DNA of 64,000 bases from Piscicola geometra (GCA_943735955.1 OX030958.1:4887126-4951125), one strand, 5' to 3'; positions 1 through 20,427 are shown, numbered from the stretch's first letter. The notes: generated by a model from the sequence alone, not told the origin. Numbers and translations: made by a program.

Positions 1-155
1 TGTACAACTCGTTTACTTTTAAATCATTATAATAATTTTTCTTACTGAGTCTTCAAATAATTTAAGTTCTTCAAAAAACTTACTTTTTTCTGATTTTTCA
101 AATATTATTCTTGTTTAAATTATTTTTATTTCGAAACTCTCCCAAGAGGCAAATA
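1..155. other. AT-rich DNA upstream of FRA10AC1
   Basis: AT-rich sequence with no coding signal that I can recognise. It probably holds the promoter and 5' UTR of the FRA10AC1 gene that follows, but no clear TATA box or initiator stands out. Confidence 0.4.
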
Positions 156-1068
156 ATGAAAGGCCGTTGGTATCTTTTAACTATTTTTATAATATAAAAT
201 TTATATCTTGAAAGTTTTTATTGTATACATTTGAATGGTCTATTTTAATAATATTAATATGTAAATATATATATATATATATATATTCAAATAGGTTCAA
301 GACATGATAGCACAGATACAGAGTCAATACAGGTACCTCTAAGTCTTAGAGTCTAAGAGTCTAAGTTTTAGTATTCCCTTTTTAAATTTCAAAAGTTTTT
401 GCTTTTATTGATTTACAATTTCATTAAAAAAAATAATTAGAATTATAAATTGCCCAGTATGAAAAGGAAGATGACTTGCTATCTGAATGTGATTCAGTTC
501 AAAATGAAAAAAATATAAAAAGGTATAATAGACTTTTTAACATTTCTAACAAGTTAATATAATTATTTATACAAATCTGATTTATATCACAACATTTTGA
601 CCACAAAGCTTGGGAGATAGAATAGATAGGGGAGTCAAGATTCCTTCAAAATCGACTGTCTCTGATGAATACTCACGGTTATTTAAAAAAATTATTAAAT
701 TAATCTTTTTAATAATAGGATCAATTTTATGCATCTATTTCAATGTTTTTATTTATTTCTTTTCAGGGAAGAAAACAGCAGAGAACGCTTTCATTTGCTT
801 TCTTTAGATGCTGTTTGTCATTTTTAATACTAACACTAAAATTTTTACATTTCGAAAAATAATTTTTTCACAAATCTTTTATTTGTTCACCTCTAACCTC
901 TTCTTTGGTGTAAATATAAACAATTAAATATTAATAACCTTTTCCTCCATCAGTTCTCAAGACATAAGAAGCTTATTAACGACTATCTTTTGTATTATGG
1001 AGGTTCTAGAAATGTTTTCAAGAGAGACAGGTTTGCATGAAATCTTTAAAACATTATATATTAATTGT

Positions 1069-1101
<33 letters not shown>

Positions 1102-2796
1102 CACACACACAGTTCCAAGGACAAGACAGACAGAGACATACTGGAAGAGAACCATCAGTTCTTGTGGGAGGAAGATAAGGAGGAGGAGGAGACTCTTAAG
1201 AACTCTTGGTGAGTTGATACATAGTCTTAGTCGTATAATATATTCTATACTAACTAGCGTGAATATAGATATTTTTTGACCCGTTTGCCAATTTTTCGTC
1301 TGCTTTTTGTCCTATTCAAAAATTAGGAGTTAGATTCCCAAATAAATGTTGGCTTAAGGTTAGATTCTTGGCTTTGTATTCTGCAAGCGCATCGGAACAT
1401 ATGTGTAGTGGTACATATTAACAATGGAGCATTGCGATAGTGAAATTATATTATATTTCTCAAATTTACTTTTTAATTAATTAATAAATATGGCGATGCT
1501 GGAGAGGATATAAGGGTTCTTGAGGATCGAGCGTTTTACAAGACTTTCAGTGCCGTGACACAGGGGCAAGCGGCTGGCGAAGAAGTACTACGACAAGTTG
1601 TTCAAGGAGTACTGCATTGCCGACCTCTCCCTCTACAAGAAGAACAAGGTATGAGGCTGTTGTTGCTACTGAGTTACTGCTGAGTTGTTTCTGTATGTTC
1701 TATTTTTTAAATAGGTTTTTAGTTTGTTCTCTTATCGAATCGTCGTTTCTAAAAACCTAATAAAATTATTTATAAAGTTCGAAAGATACATTTTGCAAAC
1801 TGAAATTGTAAAACACTTGAATCTCCCCCTCCTGCTTCTGCAAGATAGCGATGCGCTGGCGTGTCGAGAAGGAGGTGATGAGCGGCAAGGGACAGTTCGT
1901 GTGTGGCGAGAAGAGGTGTGGGGAGGAGACTGCACTGAGGAGTTGGGAGGTGAACTTCGCGTATGTCGAGCAGACGCACAGGAAGAATGCTCTCGTGAAG
2001 CTCAGTCGGTTTTTCTTGTTGCTTTTGGGATTTCTCATTGTTTTTTAAATATTTTTTAATGTCTCGTTGTTTTTATATTTTTATTTTTTATTCATTGTTT
2101 CAACAAATATTTTGTTACTTTTTTATATATTTGAGTTAAATATTATTTAAGAATTAATTATACGGATTCCCTACACAGGATTGTGTCCAGAATGTTCATA
2201 CAAGCTCAACTACCGACATAAGTGTGTTACGTTTTAGTCGTGAGGATTTGAACAATATTTTATGTTAACTTGTTGGGAACTATTTTTTTAACAATTGTTA
2301 CCCAATTTAAGTTCAGACTATGTTTGTAACAGGAGGAGAGAAGTGACCAAAAAGTCTAAAAAGCGTAAAGGAGAAACCAGCGAAGAAGATCGCACGCCAC
2401 AAAAAAAGAATAAAGATGACGGAGATGAATTGGAAGAAAAGGAAAAAGAAGAAAATGAGAAAAACGAACAAGGTCAATCCAATAGCAAAGGTGGTAGATT
2501 CATAATTTATCGGTCAAGAGTATTTTCTAATATTAAAATGAAATCCTCGTGTGATTATATTTCTTTATTATGGATAATTAATTAAAGGTGATAATGTTTG
2601 GAGCCAAGAAAAAGTGGTTGAAAAAGAAAAATCAAAGTATGTCTTTTAGTTTCACATTTAGAATAGATAAAATTAAAATTTAATGGATACATTTTCATTG
2701 ATATATTATTCTATTTTTGATCTAATCTTAATCTATTTTGTTAATTTTTGTAGGGAAGTGGAGTTTGAAGAATATTTTGAAGACATATTTCTTTGA
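156..2796 (+). CDS. FRA10AC1: FRA10AC1 homologue, 13 coding exons
   Basis: Nuclear protein of the family named after the folate-sensitive fragile site FRA10A; the human protein is found with late spliceosomes. Exons: 156-165 (tentative), 295-332, 458-522, 609-677, 767-812, 954-1030, 1113-1208, 1564-1648, 1845-2004, 2179-2221, 2333-2490, 2588-2636, 2754-2796. All phases agree and the CDS is 939 bp, 312 residues, close to the human 315. The conserved core is plain: RHKKLINDYLLYYGG (exon 6), ENHQFLW (exon 7), KRLAKKYYDKLFKEYCIADL (exon 8), RWRVEKEV and SWEVNFAYVE (exon 9), LCPECS (exon 10), then a Lys/Glu-rich tail ending in FEEYFEDIFL, as in vertebrates. A cysteine pair in exon 9 and another in exon 10 could bind metal. 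The start ATG at 156 rests only on phase and a weak donor; everything from exon 4 on is solid. Confidence 0.92.
1070..1112. repeat. (CA)n running into a 3' splice site
   Basis: Dinucleotide (CA) tract, interrupted by one AAAC, in a FRA10AC1 intron. It ends in the CAG that is the acceptor of the exon starting at 1113, so the repeat itself forms the 3' splice site. Confidence 0.9.
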
Positions 2797-3969
2797 AGTT
2801 TTTTTCTTTTAAAAATGTATGAATCTTTAATCCTTTGTTTTGTTACCATGTGCCCGTTTGGGTTAATTCTATTTTGTAATACTTTCTCTTGTGTGCACTC
2901 GCAATACACGGCATCTCTTTCTTAGAGTACAGAACCAACAACATCAATGAGATTAAAATGGATGACCCACAAGAACCTCTCTTAGCAATTGACAAGCATC
3001 GAATGTTGACTTGGTTTGGCCACATCTCCCGACATGACTCAGTGTCCATGAAGTTGCTACAGGGAACAATAAAGAGAGATCAACGTCGAGGCCTTTAAGA
3101 GATAACGTGGATTGAGAAGGTATAAGAGTAAACGCTGCCATTAACAGACCTGATTGGTTGAGCATTGCTGTGTCGTCGTCTCTTATTATCCGCCAATTAC
3201 AGATTTGGTAAAGTGAATGATGATAACGATGATTTGCGTAAATAAAAATTAATTTTATTCCAATGCATAAAGCTATGGAAAAAAGTTAATAAAGTACATT
3301 TTAAGTTTCAACAGATAAAATTGGTTCTGCATTATATTAATGTGTTCCTCTTGAATTTGAGGAAGAGTGCTATAGAAAACTATTTGATTGATTAATAAGC
3401 CTATGTAAAAGACTGATTAGTGCTTGAAGTACTTGAGAATCTGGATCGACATTAAAAACTACTTTTGTGTTGTTTGTAGGATATCAATGAGTTGAACTTA
3501 AAATCGAGAAAAACAATTTTTTAACTTAAAAGTTATTAGAATTATTTTTAATGTAATACATAAAAATATTTTTTAATAAATTGTTTATAGCAATATTAAT
3601 TAAATCATACCTGAAATAATAATAAAAATTTCATATAAATAATAACTATTAAAGAACCTTGGTTTGTTTATCAGTTATCGAACCATTCCACAATTATTGC
3701 GAAGTTTTTGAACTCGCAAGTGCTTATGCTTTTTTACTCTTTATGATATTCATTTTTCAATAAAAAATAAATATTCATTTTACGATTTATACTACAAGCG
3801 GTAAAAGCATAGACTTTAAGCATATTTTTGGTCTCCTAGATATTAGCCAAAAGATAGACAAGATTACCATCTTTAGATATAAAACCCAGTTAAAAATGAA
3901 CTCAATTTAATATAAGAATAAAAAATATAATTTGACTTCATAAACGCATATAAATGTGAAAAGAAATTA
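2797..3969. other. Intergenic: FRA10AC1 3' region, LINE relic, AT-rich DNA
   Basis: Holds the FRA10AC1 3' UTR, a decayed LINE tail (2889-3230, listed separately) and about 700 bp of AT-rich DNA before the phosphotransferase. I see no further gene. Confidence 0.6.
2889..3230 (+). mobile_element. Decayed 3' end of a non-LTR retrotransposon
   Basis: The plus-strand reading frame has the signature of the C-terminal region of LINE endonuclease/reverse transcriptase proteins: a WFGHISR block after RMLT, then a QGT block and an RRG run. After the first stop at 3098 the same frame continues with recognisable ITWIEKV and TDLIG segments broken by further in-frame stops, so the copy is dead. Only the last 110 or so residues are present, as expected for a 5'-truncated insertion. 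The clade cannot be fixed from this piece; RTE- or Jockey-like families share the WFGH block. Confidence 0.7.
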
Positions 3970-5862
3970 ATGATAAATCCTAGCCAGTTATTAAAAATCG
4001 ATAATCCAAACAAAATGGCCAAGAAGCGAATATTAACAGAATATCAGTTGGATCGGCTGATAGAACACAAGTATGCCACGACTGGCAACTCACTGCTAGA
4101 CCCAATGATGCAGGTGTTTTGGAACTGGTTGGTGGAGCAGATTCCCACCACATGGGCTCCCAACTCGATCACCCTCGCTGGTCTCATAGGAAACATCGTC
4201 ACCACTGTCTTCCTCATGCTCTACTGCCCCACCGGTGTTGGATCTGTGAGTTACCAAAGTTTTTTAGATTTAATTTTTTAGATAGATTTTGCTGAAAAAC
4301 ATTAATAAATTCTAATTTTAAAAAAATAATTTAAAAAATACTAACACTAATTTTTTTAATGACTCATTAATTTAAATGACCTTCAGTTTCAATTACATCA
4401 AACCTCCGACCACCCATTCCTAATCCACAAGGCACCTTCTTGGTGTTACCTACTGTGTGCACTGGGCTTGTTTGCTTACCAGAGTCTGGATGCCATCGAT
4501 GGGAAGCAGGCTCGTCGCACCTCTTCTTCCACTCCCTTGGGAGAACTCTTCGACCATGGCTGTGATGCCATGTCCATGGGTTGGTGGAAGGGTGGTTGTT
4601 TTTTATTGTTTTTTTTATTAAATGGTTTGGTGAAAGTATGGGGGGTGGTTGCTTTTTTTCTATTAAATGGGTTGGTGGAAGGGTGGGGGAGGTTGATTTA
4701 TTTTCATTTTTGTTAACTATCTTATTTTGTAAAGTTATCTGGTTTATATCACTGTTAAATAAAAAGCTTATATTAGAAATGAAAATGTATGCCTTCACCT
4801 TTGTGTAGTGTTTTAATTTAAATTGTATATTATTATTTCCTATCATATCTTAGACACAATTCATTTTCCAACTACATTCCATACATAATCAATCCAAACA
4901 AACCACCACAACAACACACACACACATCCACCACACACTACCCAACTTCCTCCAGCCACCACAACAACACTTCCACCACACACTCCCCAACTACCACCAA
5001 CCACCACAACAAAACTTCCACCACACGCTACCTCCAACCACCATAACGACACTTGCACCACACACTTCCCCAACAACCACCACCAACCACCACGACGATA
5101 GTCTTGATCGTGGTGGGAGCATGCATCTGCACGCAAATAGGCGCCTACCCCGTCTACTTCGTCATCATCTCCATGACGGGCAACAGTATCTTCTTCCTCG
5201 CGCAGTGGAGGACCTACGTCACTGCCAAGATGCACTTTGGAATGTAAGTGGGGATTCGGCTGTTCTATAGTCTATAATAGTCTTTATTTTATAGTCAGTA
5301 GGGATAGAAAACAATTAAAAGTTATTGAATATAGCACTTATCAAACTTGAAACCTCCATTAACATATTATATATTGCAATGCTCAGAAAATTGCCAAAAG
5401 TGATTTTCTAATTCATCTTTTATATAGACTTTAATATCTATTTGATATAGCCCAAGAAGAGATGTGATTAAATTATAATTAGGCAATAATCATTCAATTA
5501 AATTGGCATCACATTGTTTTATTCACCCAATATCAGGCATTATCATCATTATCACCACCATCCCCACCACCACCATCCCCACCACCACCACCATCCCTAC
5601 CACCACCACCCTCCCCACCACAACCAGCACCACCACAACCATCACCACCACAACCATCATTCCTTCCATCATCATCATCCCCACCACCACCACCCTCCCC
5701 ACCACAACCAGCACCACCACAACCATCACCACCAAAACCATCATTCCTTCCATCATCATCATCCCCACCACCATCACCCCACCACCATCATCATCATCAC
5801 CCTTACCAACATCTTCCCCACCACCACCATCCCCATTGCACTTCGACACAAAAATGCTGCAA

Positions 5863-5928
<66 letters not shown>

Positions 5929-7391
5929 GCGTATATCTTGCGCATCAGACTGGACGTGACGGAGGGCCAAGTGATTGTGATGCTCCTTTACGTGCACAAC
6001 GGCCTCTTCGGGGAGGCTCTCTGGCGATACGTGGTCAGTTTGGTGCGCATTTGGCGCTTATTGCCCGCCTCTGTATTCTCCTTATTATATATATTATAGT
6101 CTCAATAGAGATATATAAATATATCTCCTTATTATATATATTATAGTCTCAATAGAGATATATAAATATATCTCTATATTATATATATTATAGTCTCAAT
6201 AGTGATATATAAATATATCTTCCTATTATATATATTATAGTCTCTATAAAGATATATAAATGTATCGCCTGCTTCTATAGTACTTCAAGGAGAGTTTTTC
6301 TTTGTTGCAATTTATAATGGTGATGGGGTAATGAGGATGATGATGATGGGGGTGGTGATAATGATGTTGATGGTGGTGACGATGAGGATGATGATGACGA
6401 TGATGATGATGTTCACCCACCCATCCATCCATCAGCTGTTCGGCGTGGAATTAAGATCATACTTCTGGATGGTTGGCGCCATTATTGCTCTCGTATTCTT
6501 GACTAACTTCACGTACAAAGTCTTCCTGTGTCCTGAGGCGAAAGAGATGAATCGACAGAAGGAGGAGGGCAAGAAAACATTTGTGAGTATGCAAGTCTTT
6601 CTGCATTATTCTCTTTTATTTAAGTTAGGAACTTTTGATCATAAATAATCAATTATTCATCGATATATTCCTACATTCATGCATGCACTCATGCATTTAT
6701 CTATTCACAACCCACTCACCCATTCACAACTCACTCACCCATTCACAACCCACTCACCCATTCACAACCCACTCACCCATTCACAACCCACTCACCCACC
6801 CACCTCCTCCCAAGATTCCATACTGCATCAAGCCGATTTTCCTCCTACTCCTTTTCTGGTCTTCCCTCGCTGCATGCTGCCTCTCATCGAGCGAGCACCT
6901 CATGCAGAATCACTCGGTGCTGCTGCTCATGCTCTTCGGCACCATCTCAACGAAGATGTCCTGTCTTCTCCTGGTCGCGCACATGACCAAGTCCGAGGTG
7001 GCAGGCGTCGACGCCATCTTCCTCGCTCCCCTCGCTCTTTTCCTATGGCAACTATACGCGCCCGCCTCTGAAGTCGTCGGTCTCGTTGGCGTCACTGTTC
7101 GTTTTTTGTGTGATCATTATTTATTAATTATTGTTTTTATAAAGCAAAATAAAATGGGTTTTATTAAAGAGTTCCATATATGGGGGTTGTTAGTTGTTTA
7201 ATAATAATAATAATAATCACAATAATAATACTAATAATAAGTTTAATTAGCAGGCAAGCACCTCACCACGACAGTTGCTGGCGCTGGCTGACCTGCTCTA
7301 CTACGTGCGCAGGGTGTGCTGCGACATATGCGACCACCTCAATATCTACTGCTTCCACATCACCCCTCAAATGCACGCCCTTACAAACTAG
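3970..7391 (+). CDS. CEPT1: Choline/ethanolamine phosphotransferase (CEPT1/CHPT1 type)
   Basis: Integral ER/Golgi membrane enzyme of the Kennedy pathway, moving phosphocholine or phosphoethanolamine from the CDP-alcohol to diacylglycerol. Exons: 3970-4245, 4387-4579, 5102-5243, 5949-6033, 6436-6582, 6815-7096, 7254-7391; phases match, 1263 bp, 420 residues (human CEPT1 416). Exon 2 carries the complete CDP-alcohol phosphotransferase motif DG-x2-AR-x8-G-x3-D-x3-D: DGKQAR, then GELFD and HGCD. Exon 6 has the conserved VAHMTKSE. Hydrophobic stretches in exons 1-7 fit the usual ten membrane spans. Resemblance is to CEPT1/CHPT1 rather than the selenoprotein EPT1 (no C-terminal UGA context; [14 protein letters not shown] as in CEPT1). 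Head-group preference cannot be read from sequence. A second in-frame ATG at 4015 matches the family N-terminus better and may be the true start. Confidence 0.93.
4590..4700. repeat. Short G/T-rich tandem repeat after a 5' splice site
   Basis: About two and a half copies of a roughly 45-bp G/T-rich unit (TTGGTGGAAGGGTGG followed by a T-rich stretch and ATTAAATGG), starting just after the donor at 4580 of the phosphotransferase. Confidence 0.6.
4870..5101. repeat. CCA/CACA-rich tract ending at a 3' splice site
   Basis: Roughly 230 bp of imperfect ACCACCACAACA-type repeats on the sense strand, leading directly to the acceptor of the phosphotransferase exon at 5102. Confidence 0.7.
5523..5924. 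repeat. (CCA/ATC)n compound array and (CA)n
   Basis: First about 330 bp of CACCACCATCCC-type repeats, including a near-duplicate of about 75 bp (around 5625-5700 and 5700-5775), then a pure (CA)n at about 5867-5924. The block ends 25 bp before the acceptor of the exon at 5949. Long histidine/threonine reading frames here are artefacts of the repeat. Confidence 0.85.
6079..6262. repeat. Tandem repeat, about 52-bp unit, four copies
   Basis: Four head-to-tail copies of a unit containing TTATATATATTATAGTCTC followed by an AATAGAGATATATAAATAT part, in the intron between the phosphotransferase exons at 5949 and 6436. Copies differ by a few bases. Confidence 0.8.
6705..6805. repeat. Tandem repeat, 19-bp unit
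   Basis: About five copies of CCACTCACCCATTCACAAC just upstream of the acceptor of the exon starting at 6815, another C/A-rich array feeding a 3' splice site. Confidence 0.8.
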
Positions 7392-9678
7392 TGTGTGTAC
7401 GTTTGTGTGTGTTTGTGGACGAGGGTGTGTGTACGTTTGTGGAGGGGGGATGTGTGTACGTGTGTGTTTGGTGGGGGGGGGGGGGGGAGAGGGGGGAGTG
7501 TGTACGTTTGTGTGTGTGTAGGTGTGCGGGGGGTAGGTGGAGAGGGGGGTGAAGATGTGTGGTTTTATTGAGTTGAAAACAAAAGAAACCCTTAAAAAAG
7601 AGTTTTATAAATAAGCAATGCTACATTCTAGCACACACGCTCTCTGTGCTGAAGCTCACAGGCGAGCGGCAAGGGGAAGTGTCATGTGGAGGCTGCACGA
7701 AGCGATATTCATCATCCTCAAAGCTAATAAACTCTATGTAACTTCTTTACTACGATCATTCACCAAAATGTACGTCTGTAAATTAATGTAAATGTAAGGA
7801 TGGCGCATACTTTTATTACATTTATAACTTATTAATTAATAAGTAAAGTATTAATTTCTCATTGGTTTTCGCTAGAACATTCTTTTCTCCTGTGGTACCA
7901 CTTCCATTGAATGATTTATCATTTTCATTTTTTCGTCAGACACTCTTGTAGTTAGAGAATGTACATGAATGCATGTTTGAATATGTGAATTTTTTATTCA
8001 AATCTCACGTAAGTTGACATTTAATTGTGTCCTAATTGAGTTAATTAATTGATATAATTTATTGGCTGGTCTATCCTTAAGAATACCGCTTTTTCGATTA
8101 TTCGGGTATGTAGTACTATGGCTTGGATTTTGGTTGTAATCAAGGCTTGCTTTCTAATTAGGAGCACTAATTAACGCTTAATTGAACTCATTAATCATGG
8201 TGATCACACTAACCAGAATCATTGGGACTTAAGTTTTGGACGATTGGCTTGCTATGGCATGGATTCTTGCGTGCATTTCTTATATTAACTTGTTTCGCTT
8301 TCAGCTTAACCGTTATCTCACTCCAACATAAAAGACACTTTTTTATGGTGTTGCGCTCATGGTTACTGTCCAGTGATTAATTATATTTTTGCTTCCAAAT
8401 TTTCGTCTAATTTGATTTTAGGGGAATTTTATGATTACGAAGTTGTTTAGACGTTATGCTTACCAGACTACAACTCAGAACAATCAATAAAATGTTCTCT
8501 CAAATCTCAATTTAAAATTTTACTCATTTTTTGAAAAATTTGCAAGAACTCATCTTAATAAGATACAATTTAAGGATAGAAGATTTTAAATACTGTAAGG
8601 GCACCCACTTATTTCATTATACGTTTTTTGGTTATTTAATTATTTAGCAATAAATCATAAATGTTGTACCTTAAAAATTGTCGGCTGGTTGAAATGATTT
8701 TTCAACGTAGCCGTTAAAATCTAGCAAAATCCCATAGCCTATTAGTTATCTAGAAAGAACCTAAAACTCCTAAATGTCATGCGATACTGGGTATGTATGA
8801 TGTGGTCTTGAGGGCTCAAAAATAGGTTTAACTCAATGATTTTAGTATAATTTTGAAGAAAATGAAATTTATTTTCAAAATATATTTCAATCTTTTAAAA
8901 TATGTTGCTGATTTTAGAGAGTTTTAATAAAAACCTTTCACCTCTCTCTAAAAACATTATAATTCATTCCCTGCTCATCATATTTAGTATCCTTTGACAT
9001 ATTTTATAGAACTTTTGAAGAAGTTTTTAAAAATCTTTAATTTATTTTTATACTCTCTTTTTTGAGAGAGCAACTTGAAAAACTTTAAAATATGCTGGTG
9101 CCCAAACTGTGGATAACATAGTGTAAAACTAGTTATCGCTTTTAAAATTGTTAATTAGTTTTTATATTATTAAAATTATATTCATTGAAAAGAAAATTCA
9201 TTTTTAAACCTTAAAATTATCACTTGACGTTAGTCAAAACATTAATAAGTTAAAGTTATTCAGTTTTATACGATGACTATCATTCATAAAAATTCCCCTG
9301 TTAAAGCTAATTAGCATAGCGTCGTGGTGGTTGCTACCCATAGGCAATGGTTATTGTAAGCTGATTTAGATTATATAATCATTACATAAATATAGTATAT
9401 TGTTGTTTGTAGGATATCTATGAATCATTATATGATAAAGACCAGTGTCATATAGAGGACGAGAAACTACTTATCAAACTTTAAAAGAGGATAGAGGCCA
9501 ATAGAGATATTTTTGAAATTTAAAAATATTTAAAATTTGCAAATAAAAAGCATATCATATATCCTTTAAAACTTCTGTGAGCTTTGCTAAACTTATGTAG
9601 CATATAAAATTAAAATTAAATTAAATTAAAATTTTCTTATATAATATATATATATATATGCACATAATATCTGTATCA
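7392..9678. other. Phosphotransferase 3' UTR and AT-rich intergenic DNA
   Basis: Directly after the stop at 7391 lies a G/T-rich stretch (to about 7550) of GTGTGTACGTTTGTG units and a G run. A polyadenylation signal follows at 7726-7731. From about 7800 to 9678 the DNA is AT-rich; I see no ORF, RNA gene or inverted ends in it. Confidence 0.6.
7726..7731 (+). other. Polyadenylation signal AATAAA
   Basis: AATAAA 335 bp downstream of the phosphotransferase stop, at a plausible 3' UTR length. Confidence 0.5.
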
Positions 9679-9851
9679 TTAACCCATTAATGCATGACTT
9701 AAAGAATTAATTTATTTTTTTTACATTTTATTGAAGAACTGATTCTAAAAAACAAAATCAAAAAATTAGTCTGAAATATTTTATACAAAAAGTTATAATG
9801 AAAATAAAAAATGTTCTTAAAAAAGGACACTATGCATTGCTGCTGCAGGCA

Positions 9852-10107
9852 ATAATAATAATAATTGTCATTTTTATATAAGCACCCGGGCACGCAACTG
9901 AAGCGCTCTCACTGCGTCGTAATGCAATAAAGAAATAAAAGTAATTATAATAGTAATGTTATGAGAAGGAAAGCAAAGAGTAGCATGGAGTAATTATTAA
10001 GAGTGATAGGCTAAGTTAAAGTAATGAGTTTTCAGTTTGGCTTTGAAAGTCGAAAATTGGTTGATGCTTCGAAGTGCAGGTGGAAGGGCATTCCAAGTTG
10101 TTGGTCA
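9852..10107 (-). mobile_element. 3' end of a LINE inserted in the piggyBac element
   Basis: Read on the minus strand, the frame WNALPPALRS then FSTFKAKLKTHYFN and a stop is the characteristic C-terminus of LINE reverse transcriptases. It is followed by a short 3' UTR (AGCGCTTCAGTTGCGTGCCC) and an (ATT)n tail at 9852-9867. The same 3' UTR and tail recur at 30181-30241. About 255 bp remain, so the copy is heavily 5'-truncated. Its 5' boundary is uncertain because the transposase stop codon sits at the junction. Confidence 0.75.
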
Positions 10108-11904
10108 TGATTCGTGGTAGATGCTGAAGCACTCTAAATGTAAAGCTACATTACATTTAAGGCATTTCTTTTGCACTTTCTTTCCACATTGCTTGCATCT
10201 TTTTTGGCCATCTTCAATTTTACCAATAAAATGATCTTTTCCATCGTATCGGACATCTGCAATCACGCTTTTAGCTAAATTCATGGATTCTTTTTTTTCT
10301 TTTTTGATCTGTTGGAAAACATATGAAAAAATTATAAATATTTCAGTTTAACATGAATAATAATAAAAACTCACATCAATTTGGCCTAGAATTGATTTCA
10401 CAACCTGACGTCTAAACTGCACACATGTAAATTTTTCATTTTTATTATCTTTTTTAAAAATGCACCAGGCATTGTGGACAGAGGCATCAATTAAAAAACC
10501 GAATAAAGGCCACCACCACTTTTTTATCCTTATATTTATTCTAACATTTTCAATATTTTTATCCATTTGGTCCGTTCCACCCATGTAATGATTATATCGG
10601 TTTATAAGGAAAGGCTGTGGAATTTGGACATGTTTTTTTTGAGATGCTGACCATCTTTTTACCTCTTTTATAGGTTCCACTCCATGATTACTTGAAAGTA
10701 AAGTAACAACGCTATTATCATTCCACCTTACCACAATGATATTCGATTCTTCATCCAATAAATAGTCATATTCTCCTCTTGGCTTTTTTTTCATTATTTC
10801 AACATCTTGGATTGGACATTTTTCTATCCGGTTTTTTCTAACAGTGCCAGTTGCAAATATATTATTATTTTTTAAATGTTCAATCAACCTAAAAGAGGTT
10901 AAGAAATTATTAAAATACAACTCAAATGGAGTGTCTTTTGGTAAACATTTTATTAGTTTAGATACCACCGATCCACCAAGGCCTAATTCGCTATTGAACT
11001 CTTCCGAGGCTCCTTGATACGGGTAGCAGTTTACCAAATACCCATGCCTATTATTTAGGCACCAAACTTTATACCCAAACCTTATGGGTTTCCCTCTGAT
11101 AAACTCTTTTGATGAATGCCTCCCGTAATATGGCACCATTGATTCATCAATCGCCAAATGACATTCTTTGGGCCAAAACTTGAGAAATCTTTCATTCATA
11201 GCATCAAATAGTGGACGCACTTTGGCCATCTTGTCTAACTTATTAATTTTCTCGTTGTCATTGAAATGCAAATATCTTAATAACTCTTCAAATCTGTTGA
11301 CAGTCATAGCATTGCTTACAGCTAGATTGTGTACATCGTCGCTCTGTTCCCAGTACATCCTGCGGTTTGCCAAAGGAACATAACCTGAAAGCATGAGTAT
11401 AGCCAGCACCACTCTATATTCATTTTCAGTAGCATTCAGCTGTCTTAGTTTTTGGCTGGCATATAAATTTGACATGTCTGTTATTAGCTTGATGACTGGT
11501 ACATCCAAAAATAAATTAAACAATGCGAGAGGAGACGTGTTTTCTAAATTTGGTTTGTCCTCTGAACTATTATCTGCCAATAATCCAGTAGTAATGTCTT
11601 TTTTGGTCCATCTCCGATCAATTTTAATTTTTTTAGCTGGCCTTTTTACAGCAGTTTCTTCTCTACTTATAGTGGTTTTCTCTTCACCAATTTTGGAAAT
11701 TACTATTTCTGCTTCTGCATTTAGCTGGTTTCTTGACAAATCATCTAGAGTACCTTCACCATCCTCGGGTCCACTATCCTCATCAGAGCAGTTTGGGTCA
11801 GTAGGAGGAATCATGACTATATCTGCTGAAAAGAAATCATTGTCATCTTCCAAAATACTAATGACTTCATGAAGAGCGAATCTGAAAATAATTGTTTGTA
11901 CCAT
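10105..11904 (-). CDS. piggyBac transposase, two exons, second catalytic Asp lost
   Basis: DDD-type transposase that cuts and pastes at TTAA. Exon 1 is 11904-10375 and exon 2 is 10308-10105, joined by a GTGAGT donor and a CAACAG acceptor; together 577 residues, close to the 594 of moth piggyBac. Exon 1 has the DDE_Tnp_1_7 core: PLALFNLFL near residue 125, AIDESMVPYYG (first catalytic Asp), and MGGTDQMD (third Asp). Exon 2 adds the cysteine-rich C-terminal domain that reads terminal repeats: CKQCG, CLKCNVALH, CFSIYH. The second catalytic position, normally the Asp of a DNFFTS-like block, reads YFNNFLTSF, i.e. Asn (codon at 10911-10909). The reading frame is otherwise open, so loss was recent or the protein has another use. 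The first few residues may be intronic: an AG acceptor lies just after them. Confidence 0.93.
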
Positions 11905-12372
11905 CAGTATTACTGCATAATGTCCTTAAAAAGGACACTCAATAAAGCACAGTTTTTGGAAATACTATTACATGTAAAATGAAAATTTAAAATAAGATAT
12001 AAGAATGAATAACAATAAAATAATATTATACATTATGAATGGTAGACATTAAATAAAATTATAACTAACTTTTTTTCATGAGCCATGACAAAAACAAAAA
12101 TAATTTAGTTATCGCCTTGAAAATCAGAATATCGAAACAATCTACCAATTTCAAATCACAAAAAAATATTAAACAAAGACTTCAGTTTATATAGGATTGG
12201 ATTAGTTGCAAAGATAATAAATATAATCAAGATAACTATGAAAAAAAAAACTTTTTATTGCTGTCCTTAAAAAAAGACAGTATGCATTAATGGGTTAAAC
12301 AACGCCTTACTTATCTTCACTTTAGGTTATCTTGATATCACATTTACATTAGAAAGTACCACATCCCTAAAA

Positions 12373-20427
<8,055 letters not shown>

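Larger units (their letters stand above)
9683..12294 (-). mobile_element. piggyBac-superfamily transposon with TTAA target duplications
   Basis: Both ends are readable: 13-bp perfect terminal inverted repeats CCCATTAATGCAT (9683-9695, and its complement 12282-12294), each flanked by the TTAA that piggyBac elements duplicate on insertion (9679-9682, 12295-12298). Total 2612 bp. Palindromic GTCCTTAAAAAGGAC occurs at 11922-11936 with related copies near 9811 and 12262, which may be subterminal transposase sites. The transposase gene lies on the minus strand inside; a LINE 3' end has been inserted between the transposase stop and the left end. Confidence 0.95.

Noticed and set aside
3468..9425. 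Shared string TGTTGTTTGTAGGATATC at about 3468-3485 and 9402-9419
   Set aside because: Only about 20 bp match and the flanks do not align; too short to call a repeat family.
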